Part shown: positions 8,413-15,835 of the stretch, piece by piece | Position numbering within the stretch: the stretch's first letter is position 1 | Layout of the letters: each line of letters begins with the position of its first letter | Source of the DNA: Candidatus Magnetomicrobium cryptolimnococcus | GTDB taxonomy: Bacteria; Nitrospirota; Thermodesulfovibrionia; Thermodesulfovibrionales; Magnetobacteriaceae | Length of the DNA: 64,000 bases | Reading direction: 5' to 3' | Assembly: GCA_018606805.1 (NCBI GenBank) | Contig: JAGYWI010000011.1 | Location: 41,890-105,889 of the forward strand | Translations under genes and position numbers: made by a program | Notes under the pieces: model-generated | Database searches by the model: none | Told to the model about the DNA's origin: nothing | The model's input: the letters and a program-made list of their open reading frames with translations, nothing else

Positions 8413-9555
8413 ATGAATAAAAAAATGGTAGCTATGATACCAGTTAGATTGGGTAGTAAACGTATACCCAAAAAAAATCTGAGATTATTAGATGGAAAAC
8501 CATTAATCGCCTACATAATCGAATCAGCTATATCTTCAAACATATTTGATAATATATATATCAATTCAGAGGCAAATATTTTTAAGGAAATAGCAGATAG
8601 TTATAAAATCAAATTTTATAATAGACCACAAATCCTGTCCTCTGATAGTGCAACCAATGATGAGTTTGCCTTAGATTTCATTAACAACGTAGAATGTGAT
8701 ATCCTAATACAATTGTTGTCCACATCGCCTTTTTTAACTCCTAATGATATAAGGTTTTTTGTTAAAAGGATGCTGGATGAACAATATGAGACCTTAATAT
8801 CTGTAAAGAATGAGCAGATAGAATGTATTTATGACGGTAAACCTATTAACTTTGTTCAGAAAGACAAGACACTGCCATCACAAATGCTTAGGCCAGTGCA
8901 GCCATATACATGTGGCATTATGGGATGGGATGTAAAAAGATTTCAGGATAATATGCGTAAGTTTGGTGCCGCTTATCATGGGGGGGAAGGTACTATAGGA
9001 TTCTATATTTTAAAAGGATTTTCCACTAATGATATTGACATCGAGGAAGATTTTAGATTAGCTGAGGCAATTATTCGGATGCAAAAATCAAAAATGAGAC
9101 CAGCAGAGTTCTATATAGCGGAAAAGGAGAGAAATATACATTCAGAAGTTGATGTGCATATGATTTTAAAAAAGGATGGGGTAGAACATATAGAATTGTT
9201 TGAAAATATTAATATTCCCCTTTCAAATATAGATAAAATTATTAATGGAATGCCACAAGGTATTTCTTGGAGTCAGCGTATTATTAATACTGCAAGCAAT
9301 AGTGCAACATTGGTTTGTCAGTTACCTGGTGAAGGAAATAGATTGCATTATCATAAGGATTGGAACGAATGGTGGTATATTGTTGATGGCGAGTGGGAAT
9401 GGGAAATAGAAGATGAGAAAATTATCGTCAAAAAAGGCGATGTGGTATTTATAGAAAAGGGGAAGATGCATAAAATAACAGCAATTGGTGAAAAAGCTGC
9501 TATAAGGTTAGCTGTTAGTCGAGAAGATGTGGCTCATATATATCCACAAATATAA
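8413..9555 (+). CDS. NeuA-like CMP-nonulosonate synthetase fused to a C-terminal cupin
   Basis: Residues 1-230 form a cytidylyltransferase with IPVRLGSKRIPKKNLRLLDGKP-type signature starting at residue 9 (nine bases of it: PVRLGSKRIP) and LIQLLSTSPFLTP near 100. Residues 290-380 form a cupin: GNRLHYHKDWNEWW gives H312, H314 and E319, and GDVVFIEKGKMH gives H353, a complete metal site. The cupin could isomerise, epimerise or sense the sugar acid. An 85-base gap precedes it, with AAAAAGGAT upstream as a ribosome site. CMP-activation of the first synthase's product is the most economical role. Confidence 0.85.
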   Translation: MNKKMVAMIPVRLGSKRIPKKNLRLLDGKPLIAYIIESAISSNIFDNIYINSEANIFKEIADSYKIKFYNRPQILSSDSATNDEFALDFINNVECDILIQLLSTSPFLTPNDIRFFVKRMLDEQYETLISVKNEQIECIYDGKPINFVQKDKTLPSQMLRPVQPYTCGIMGWDVKRFQDNMRKFGAAYHGGEGTIGFYILKGFSTNDIDIEEDFRLAEAIIRMQKSKMRPAEFYIAEKERNIHSEVDVHMILKKDGVEHIELFENINIPLSNIDKIINGMPQGISWSQRIINTASNSATLVCQLPGEGNRLHYHKDWNEWWYIVDGEWEWEIEDEKIIVKKGDVVFIEKGKMHKITAIGEKAAIRLAVSREDVAHIYPQI

Positions 9556-9585
9556 GCCTATTATAATCATAAAAAAATAAGAATA

Positions 9586-9611
9586 AAGATATGATAGTTA
9601 TATCATATCTT
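9586..9611. repeat. Perfect 11-bp inverted repeat (hairpin) between genes
   Basis: AAGATATGATA and its exact complement TATCATATCTT are separated by a 4-base GTTA loop, in the 79-base gap between the NeuA-cupin gene and the aminotransferase gene. The stem is AT-rich and lacks a T-tract, so it is a weak intrinsic terminator at best. It could instead be an operator or an mRNA processing/stability structure that separates the nonulosonate block from the next module. Confidence 0.6.
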
Positions 9612-9634
9612 CTCGTTTATATCAAAAATATCAT

Positions 9635-10762
9635 ATGAAAACTGTTTTTAATATAAAGATTGATTTTGAAAAAAGTCATGGTTCTTATGTATATGATAAA
9701 AATTCGCAAGATGAGTTTCTAGATTTTTTTGGAATCTTTTCTTCTTTGCCTATTGGTTATAACCATGCAATATTTAATAAAACATTTGAAGAAAAGATAA
9801 TTAAAGTATCAAAACTTAGAATGGCAAATAATCTATTTCAATCAGATGAACTTATCAATTTTGTAGAAAAATTGAGACCATATGTTTTCTCACAATATAT
9901 ACATTTCTCATGTACTGGAGCTTTGGCAGTGGAATCGGCTATTAAATGTGCTATGGAATACAAGAAGGTTAAAAATCCAATGGTTTTAGCATTAAAAAAG
10001 GGGTTTCATGGCATTAATAGCTGGGGGTTTATTACAGACAGGTATTTAGGTACTGCAGATAGGATTATTAATTTTCCTAATAATAATTGGAAAAACTTAG
10101 ATATTAAAGAAGTGATACAATATATAAAAAATAATGATACTAAAGATGTTGTTGCTGTAGTAATTGAGCCAATACAATGTACAGCTGGTGATATATATCT
10201 TAATGTTGATGCATTATTAGAATTACAACAAATATGTATAGATAATGATATATGTTTCATTGTTGATGAAATTCAAACAGGATTTGGAGTAACTGGCGCT
10301 ATGTGGTATTCAGAAAAAATAGGAATTAACCCTGATGTGCTTGTTTTTGGAAAAAAATCCCAGATATGCGGAATTGTAGCTAAAGAAAAATATAACGCCT
10401 GTATGGTAAGCCCATTACGAAAATTAGAAGTAACTTTTGATGGGGAATTAATAGATGCTATAAGATCAATGTATATAATAAAGGCATATGAAAAATATGA
10501 TTTAATAAATAAGGTTAATAGCAATAACCTTCGCTTTATGAATATTCTACAGGACAGAGTATTACATTATCGAAGTGTTGGACATCTTATTGCCTTTGAT
10601 TTTAGTGATAGCTACAAAAGGGATGAGTTTGTTAAAAGGTGTTATGAAAACAGATTATTATCTAATCCTACAGCAGAAAAAAGTGTTAGACTTAGGCCAA
10701 ATCTGGCTATTTCTGATGAAGAAATAGAACGTTTTAAAGAAATAATAGACATTATTCTATAG
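9635..10762 (+). CDS. Class III PLP-dependent aminotransferase, lysine-6-aminotransferase-like
   Basis: The protein has the class III signature CFIVDEIQTGFGVTG, with D211 contacting the PLP ring nitrogen, followed by VLVFGKKSQICG, where K240 or K241 is the Schiff-base lysine. The GKKSQICG form is reminiscent of L-lysine 6-aminotransferases. VVIEPIQCTAGD at about residue 175 is also family-typical. At 375 residues it is somewhat shorter than the usual 420-450. In this context, next to an SDR and a cyclase-family enzyme, it could install an amino group on a sugar or cyclitol ketone, or supply an amino-acid substituent. Confidence 0.85.
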   Translation: MKTVFNIKIDFEKSHGSYVYDKNSQDEFLDFFGIFSSLPIGYNHAIFNKTFEEKIIKVSKLRMANNLFQSDELINFVEKLRPYVFSQYIHFSCTGALAVESAIKCAMEYKKVKNPMVLALKKGFHGINSWGFITDRYLGTADRIINFPNNNWKNLDIKEVIQYIKNNDTKDVVAVVIEPIQCTAGDIYLNVDALLELQQICIDNDICFIVDEIQTGFGVTGAMWYSEKIGINPDVLVFGKKSQICGIVAKEKYNACMVSPLRKLEVTFDGELIDAIRSMYIIKAYEKYDLINKVNSNNLRFMNILQDRVLHYRSVGHLIAFDFSDSYKRDEFVKRCYENRLLSNPTAEKSVRLRPNLAISDEEIERFKEIIDIIL

Positions 10763-10778
10763 GAAAATACAATCAGGT

Positions 10779-11519
10779 ATGAATATTAGTTTTTATGATA
10801 AGAAAATATTGATTACAGGTGGAACAAGGGGTATTGGCGCTAATTTATGTGAGGCTTTTTTATCAGAAGGGGCTTTTGTTTATGCCACTGGAACAGATAA
10901 AGAGCATATAAGAGATTTAAACGAATCTAAGAAAACACAAATCAAATATTTATATCTTGATTTTTCATCATTAGCATCTGTTAATGAGTGTTTAGAAGAT
11001 TTGAGTAAACTTGATAGAATAGATGTACTTATTAATAATGCAGGAGTTAATAAAATCAATTATATAGAAAATGTTGAGTATGAAGATTGGGACTGGATAA
11101 ATAATGTCAACCTTAAAGGTCCTTTTCTCTTGACCAAGACCATTGTACCTAAGATGAAGGTTCAAAAATCGGGTAAAATTATTAATATTGCGTCTATATT
11201 TGGTGTAGTTAGCAAAGTAAAGAGATCTGTTTATTCAACAACAAAATGGGGCTTGATTGGGTTTACAAAGGCAATGGCTTTAGAGCTTGCTCCTTATAAT
11301 ATTTTAGTTAATGCACTATCCCCTGGATTTGTTGATACAGAGCTTACAAGAAAAATACTTAGCAGTGATGAGATTGAGGTGCTAAGGCAGCATATCCCCC
11401 AAAAAAGGCTTGCCAGTTGTGATGAAATCACGAAAACTGTACTCTTTCTTGCAAGTGACCATAACACCTATATAACTGGCCAGAATATTATTATAGACGG
11501 TGGATTTACAAGCTTATAA
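10779..11519 (+). CDS. Short-chain dehydrogenase/reductase, FabG-like
   Basis: All classical SDR landmarks are present: ITGGTRGIGANL (residues 10-21), LINNAGVNK near 85, an IASIFG serine segment, YSTTKWG with catalytic Tyr/Lys near 150, and the terminal YITGQNIIIDGGF. At 246 residues it is the standard length. It probably oxidises or reduces a hydroxyl/keto position of the sugar or cyclitol made by the neighbouring aminotransferase and dehydroquinate-synthase-family enzyme. It sits 16 bases behind the aminotransferase. Confidence 0.88.
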   Translation: MNISFYDKKILITGGTRGIGANLCEAFLSEGAFVYATGTDKEHIRDLNESKKTQIKYLYLDFSSLASVNECLEDLSKLDRIDVLINNAGVNKINYIENVEYEDWDWINNVNLKGPFLLTKTIVPKMKVQKSGKIINIASIFGVVSKVKRSVYSTTKWGLIGFTKAMALELAPYNILVNALSPGFVDTELTRKILSSDEIEVLRQHIPQKRLASCDEITKTVLFLASDHNTYITGQNIIIDGGFTSL

Positions 11520-11526
11520 TAGATAT

Positions 11527-12609
11527 ATGGGTAATTTTATAGTTAAATCTATAGTTAGTGATTATGAAGTTAATTTCATAAACAACACAAAGCAGACATT
11601 GGATGAGGAATTAAATGATGCTGATGTTGTTATCATTGATAATATAGTCAAAGACTTATATCCTGATATTTTAAATATAAAATTGAAAAACAATTTGACT
11701 ATAGGTATTGACGCAAGAGAAACTACGAAAAGTTATCAGGGACTTATTCCTATAATAGAAAAACTTATTGCATCTGGTTTTCGTAAAAATCACAGGCTTA
11801 TAGGGATTGGAGGTGGTATTACTCAAGATATTACAGCATTTATATCATCAATTATATACCGCGGTGTATCATGGTTTTTTTTCCCTACAACGCTCTTAGC
11901 ACAAGGTGACAGTTGCATTGGTAGTAAAACCTCCATTAACTTTGGAGAATATAAAAACCAAATTGGGGGTTTTTATCCTCCAAACAAGGTTTTTATTGAT
12001 CTAAACTTTCTTAATTCTTTGTCAGAGGCTGATCTAAAATCTGGGCTTGGGGAAATGTGCCATTATTTTATAGTGGCAGGTGAGGAGGATTTTAATAGAT
12101 TTAAGAATGAATATACTTTGGTGCTAAAGGATAAAGAGCTATTGAGTGGTCTCATTACAAGAAGTTTAGAAATCAAGAAAAGCTATGTAGAGATTGATGA
12201 ATTTGATAAGAATGAAAGGCAGGTATTTAATTACGGTCATTCATTCGGGCATGCTATAGAGACATTGACTGATTATGCAATTCCTCATGGAATTGCTGTA
12301 AGTTATGGTATGGATATAGCAAACTTTATATCTGTTAAGCTAAACTATTTGACTGAAGATATTAGATATGAAATCAGGCAATTGCTTGAACAAATTTGGG
12401 ATGGGTATAATATAAAAAACATCTCTGTTGAAAAATTTAAAAATGCGCTTAGTAAGGATAAGAAGAATGTTGGTAAGGAACTTCGATTAATACTGTGTAA
12501 AGGTTATGGGAAGGTATTCAAGGCAGGTATGCAGATGAATAAAGAGTTTATAGGATGGTTAGAGGAATATTTGATAAGCAGCTTAAATAAAGTGGTGGAT
12601 AAATTATAA
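11527..12609 (+). CDS. 3-Dehydroquinate-synthase-family sugar phosphate cyclase
   Basis: The protein shows the NAD site GIGGGITQDITAF (about residues 93-105), PTTLLAQGDSCIGSKTSINF, KNQIGGFYPP (143-152) and metal ligands E176 (GLGEMCH), H238/H242 (NYGHSFGHAIE) and H254 (IPHG). This family cyclises heptulose or hexose phosphates to dehydroquinate, valiolone-type or inosose rings. GGFYPP differs from the GAFHQP of housekeeping AroB, so a secondary-metabolism cyclase is more likely. I chose ATG 11527; a GTG at 11500 in the same frame would overlap the SDR by 20 bases. The substrate is unproven. Confidence 0.82.
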   Translation: MGNFIVKSIVSDYEVNFINNTKQTLDEELNDADVVIIDNIVKDLYPDILNIKLKNNLTIGIDARETTKSYQGLIPIIEKLIASGFRKNHRLIGIGGGITQDITAFISSIIYRGVSWFFFPTTLLAQGDSCIGSKTSINFGEYKNQIGGFYPPNKVFIDLNFLNSLSEADLKSGLGEMCHYFIVAGEEDFNRFKNEYTLVLKDKELLSGLITRSLEIKKSYVEIDEFDKNERQVFNYGHSFGHAIETLTDYAIPHGIAVSYGMDIANFISVKLNYLTEDIRYEIRQLLEQIWDGYNIKNISVEKFKNALSKDKKNVGKELRLILCKGYGKVFKAGMQMNKEFIGWLEEYLISSLNKVVDKL

Positions 12610-12629
12610 AGTTTAATAGAGGAATAAAG

Positions 12630-13442
12630 TTGAAAATTTGGAAAAACACTGCCACTCTTGAAGGTTACGATGAGGGGCTTATTTTTACTGATAATAAGAG
12701 TGAGGCTGATATTGTATTGATAGGTAGTAAAACTATTAGCCTGGAGGAATTTTCAAACCTTAAGGGTATTTTCCGGGCTGGCATTGGTAAGGACAACATA
12801 CCCCTTGAACGAGCCCAAGCAATGGGGCTTGTAGTGCATTTTCCATCTAAAGAAACTATTGACATCATCTATGAAGAAACTGCTAATTTTACCTGTGGAT
12901 TGATCTTCAGAATGCTTTATAGTGAAGTTGGGACTATAGAACCTTGGCTAAAGCGTGATCGTATGCAGTTAGCTGAAAAAGTGCTTGTTGTGATTGGTAA
13001 AGGAAATATTGGTAGCAAAGTGGCTGAAAAAATGAGCAATTTTATGCTGGTTAAAACTTATGACGTTTTGCATAATTCAGAAATAGAGTTGAAATATATG
13101 CTCTCAATAGCTGATTGTATTACCTTGCACATTCCAAAAAGTAAGGATAACTTAAAATTCATAGATAGGCAGAAGCTTTCTTGGATGAAGGATGGCGCAG
13201 TTGTGGTCAATACTGCCAGAGGGGCTATTATAGATGAAGAGGCTCTTTATATGGAACTTTTAAACGATCGTCTTCGCGCTGCATTTGATGTTTACTGGCA
13301 TGAACCCTATTATGGAAAGTTAAAGGAGTTTTATCCTTCCAGATTTTATATGACACCGCACGTAGCAAGTACTTGTAAAGGGTTTATACAAGGCTGCAGG
13401 CATGATCTTGATAATCTCATAAGGGAGCTTAGCTATGCATAA
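12630..13442 (+). CDS. D-isomer-specific 2-hydroxyacid dehydrogenase
   Basis: The C-terminal half has VVIGKGNIGSKVAEKM (NAD site), TLHIPKS, MKDGAVVVNTARGAIIDEEAL and TPHVAS, the standard D-2-hydroxyacid dehydrogenase sequence set including the catalytic histidine. At 270 residues it is about 40-60 shorter than family average, mainly through a shortened N-terminal substrate domain and short loops. Start is TTG 12630, supported by AGAGGA 9 bases upstream. It could reduce a 2-keto acid, including an ulosonic acid or a keto-acid substituent. It overlaps the next oxidoreductase by 8 bases. Confidence 0.83.
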   Translation: MKIWKNTATLEGYDEGLIFTDNKSEADIVLIGSKTISLEEFSNLKGIFRAGIGKDNIPLERAQAMGLVVHFPSKETIDIIYEETANFTCGLIFRMLYSEVGTIEPWLKRDRMQLAEKVLVVIGKGNIGSKVAEKMSNFMLVKTYDVLHNSEIELKYMLSIADCITLHIPKSKDNLKFIDRQKLSWMKDGAVVVNTARGAIIDEEALYMELLNDRLRAAFDVYWHEPYYGKLKEFYPSRFYMTPHVASTCKGFIQGCRHDLDNLIRELSYA

Positions 13443-14421
13443 GGTTGGTATTATTGGATATGGGAAAATGGGAAGGATTCGCTATCAAGAGATATATAAA
13501 AGTGGTAGGGCCGAGATAGTGTCAGTGTTTGATCCACATTGCGTTGACTTGGAAATACACAGTGCAAATAGTGCTAATGAGATCATTAATAACCCATGTA
13601 TTGATGCCATTTTTATCTGTACACCAAATTATTTAAATAAGCCATTGACAATACAGGGGCTTAAGGAAGGAAAACATGTCTTCTGTGAAAAACCTCCAGC
13701 GTTTACTGCTTTAGATATTAAAGAAATACGAGATATAGAGAAATATTCAGGAAAGGTTCTAATGTATGGATTTAATCATCGACATCACGAGAGCATTAAG
13801 CATATGAAGAGATTGATTGATGAGCAAGAATACGGACGTGTGTTGTGGATGCGGGGACGTTATGGTAAAAGCGTAGATAATTCCTTTTATAATAATTGGC
13901 GTGCAAATATAGAAATGGCTGGTGGCGGAATACTTATTGATCAGGGGATTCACATGCTTGACCTTTTTCTTTACCTTGGCGGTGACTTTGACTCTGTACA
14001 TGCTTCTGTTTCTAACCTTTACTGGAATTTGAGCGTAGAGGACAATGTCTTTGCCACCTTGGAAAATACAAAAACTGAAATGGCAGCATCACTTCATTCC
14101 ACAATGACACAGTGGCGGCATCTGTTTTCGTTAGAAATTTTTTTAGAAAAAGGCTATCTTGTGCTAAATGGTCTTAAAACTTCTTCAAACACATATGGTG
14201 ATGAAGTTCTCTCTATAGCAAAAAACCGCACCACTGCCCCTGCTGCCACATGGGAAGATGAAGAACACATAACATATCATATTGATGAATCATGGAAGTC
14301 AGAAATAAACGAGTTTTTTACAGCAATTGAGGACAACAGGGGTGTAAAAACTGGGAACTCTGGTGATGCCCTTAAACTAATGCATATTGTTGACAAGATT
14401 TATTCATATAGAAAAAAATAA
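13435..14421 (+). CDS. Gfo/Idh/MocA-family oxidoreductase (inositol/sugar dehydrogenase-like)
   Basis: VGIIGYGKMGRIRYQEI (residues 3-19) is the dinucleotide site and HVFCEKPPAF near 83-92 holds the catalytic lysine. GGGILIDQGIHMLDLFLYLGG gives the second conserved Asp/His pair. At 328 residues it is typical. Members act on myo-inositol, scyllo-inositol or nucleotide sugars, so pairing with a cyclase-family gene two positions upstream makes a cyclitol substrate attractive (inference). Confidence 0.86.
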   Translation: MHKVGIIGYGKMGRIRYQEIYKSGRAEIVSVFDPHCVDLEIHSANSANEIINNPCIDAIFICTPNYLNKPLTIQGLKEGKHVFCEKPPAFTALDIKEIRDIEKYSGKVLMYGFNHRHHESIKHMKRLIDEQEYGRVLWMRGRYGKSVDNSFYNNWRANIEMAGGGILIDQGIHMLDLFLYLGGDFDSVHASVSNLYWNLSVEDNVFATLENTKTEMAASLHSTMTQWRHLFSLEIFLEKGYLVLNGLKTSSNTYGDEVLSIAKNRTTAPAATWEDEEHITYHIDESWKSEINEFFTAIEDNRGVKTGNSGDALKLMHIVDKIYSYRKK

Positions 14422-14440
14422 TACTTATAAGGTAAGAGTT

Positions 14441-15001
14441 ATGGATGATAAAGGATTTATAAAGGATTATATAGAACGATATAGACAATCTTTATTTGAA
14501 ACTGATGTGTCCGAACAACTAATTTATATGAAAGAACTTTTAATAGACTTAAAAAAGCAAGACAATAAAGTTATTATAGCTGGCAATGGAGGCAGTGCTG
14601 CAATAGCAAGCCATGTGGCTGTTGATTTTACCAAGCAGGCTGGCATTAGAGCGGTAAATTTTAATGAAGCCGATCTCATTACCTGTTTTGCTAACGATTA
14701 CGGATACGAACACTGGGTGGCAAAGGCTGTTGAGTTTTATGGTGATAAAGGTGATGTGGTTATATTGATAAGCTCAAGTGGCCAGTCAAAAAACATGATA
14801 AATGGAGCAGTGAAAGCAAAGGGGCTTGATATGAAGGTTATTACTTTTACGGGATTTAACAAGAACAATCCTCTTAAGATGGTAGGTGATTATAGTTTCT
14901 GGGTTGATAGTCGCGCCTATAATATTGTAGAAAACACTCATCAAGTATGGTTACTTATGCTATGTGATTTGATTATAGGTAAGGCAGAATATTCTGCATA
15001 G
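14441..15001 (+). CDS. SIS-domain sugar phosphate isomerase, GmhA-like
   Basis: The 186-residue protein contains IIAGNGGSAAIASHVAVDF, the phosphosugar-binding loop of the SIS/GmhA group, DVVILISSSGQSKNMI, and VENTHQVWLLML with the catalytic-type His/Gln pair. I chose ATG 14441 because AAGGTAAGAG lies just upstream; the open frame extends to a TTG at 14387. GmhA isomerises sedoheptulose 7-phosphate, which is also the substrate of several dehydroquinate-synthase-like cyclases, so the pair could share a heptulose pool. This link is an inference. Confidence 0.85.
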   Translation: MDDKGFIKDYIERYRQSLFETDVSEQLIYMKELLIDLKKQDNKVIIAGNGGSAAIASHVAVDFTKQAGIRAVNFNEADLITCFANDYGYEHWVAKAVEFYGDKGDVVILISSSGQSKNMINGAVKAKGLDMKVITFTGFNKNNPLKMVGDYSFWVDSRAYNIVENTHQVWLLMLCDLIIGKAEYSA

Positions 15002-15013
15002 ATTTGAATAAAT

Positions 15014-15766
15014 ATGTTTAAAACAGCTTTTCTTATAACAGCTCGTCTTAAGTCAACTAGGCTTCCTAAAAAAATTATACTTGAGGTGAAAGGCAAGCCT
15101 TTAATTGTTCATATGATTGATAGGATAAAGAGGGCTATACATATCGATAAGATCGTAATCTGCACCTCTATCAATCCACAAGATAACCTTTTGGAGGATA
15201 TTGCAAATAAGGAAGCAGTATACTGTTATAGGGGTAGTGAAAATGATGTATTAGAGAGGTTGCTAAGGGCTGCAAATAATCATGGGCTTGACTACTTTGC
15301 CAATATAACTGCTGATTGCCCAATGATTGATCCTTTATTGATAGATAAGGCTATTGAGGAATATGAAAAGACGAATGCAGATTTAGTAAAATATGACGAT
15401 CAAAACAATGATGTGCCTTTTAATTGCTATGTTATAAAAGTAACAGCCTTAAAAAAAATCTGTGAATTAAAGACTGAAACAGATACAGAATGTTGGCTTA
15501 ATTATTTTAAATCGAGTGGTAAGTTTAGAATTCACGAAATTCCTATGGAAAACCAATACAAACATGCTGCACTAAAAACATCGCTTGATTATCCAGAAGA
15601 TTATGAATTTATGAAAAAAGTATTTAATGTTTTATATGAATCCAACAAGTATTTTTCTTTACTTGACATCATAAATCTTGTTAACAATTGTCCTGATATT
15701 CTTGCTATCAACTCTAATCCTGATTTATTAAAAAGGTGGAGAAAACACCAGATTTTCAATACATAA
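15014..15766 (+). CDS. SpsF-family cytidylyltransferase, copy 2
   Basis: The 250-residue paralogue of the gene at 3649 shares FLITARLKSTRLPKKI, ICTSINPQDN, YRGSENDVLERL and NITADCPMID. It retains the arginine/lysine triad of the nucleotide site more canonically (RLPKK against RLAKK in copy 1). It closes the cyclase/isomerase block and probably attaches CMP or another nucleotide to that block's product. A 69-base AT-rich gap follows, containing TATAAT at 15800-15805, so a new transcript could start there. Confidence 0.84.
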   Translation: MFKTAFLITARLKSTRLPKKIILEVKGKPLIVHMIDRIKRAIHIDKIVICTSINPQDNLLEDIANKEAVYCYRGSENDVLERLLRAANNHGLDYFANITADCPMIDPLLIDKAIEEYEKTNADLVKYDDQNNDVPFNCYVIKVTALKKICELKTETDTECWLNYFKSSGKFRIHEIPMENQYKHAALKTSLDYPEDYEFMKKVFNVLYESNKYFSLLDIINLVNNCPDILAINSNPDLLKRWRKHQIFNT

Positions 15767-15835
15767 AAATTTCAATAAATATAAAATTAATAACAATTAT
15801 ATAATGAATATATATAAATAGGATTTGAACACTAA

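Noticed and set aside
11761..12300. Reading the cyclase gene as housekeeping AroB
   Set aside because: GGFYPP and the gene neighbours differ from AroB; no shikimate genes are nearby. Kept as a family-level call only.
15800..15805. TATAAT before the large GT-B-like gene as a promoter
   Set aside because: No -35 partner; TATAAT is frequent by chance in this AT-rich DNA, so it is mentioned only in the neighbouring gene entry.
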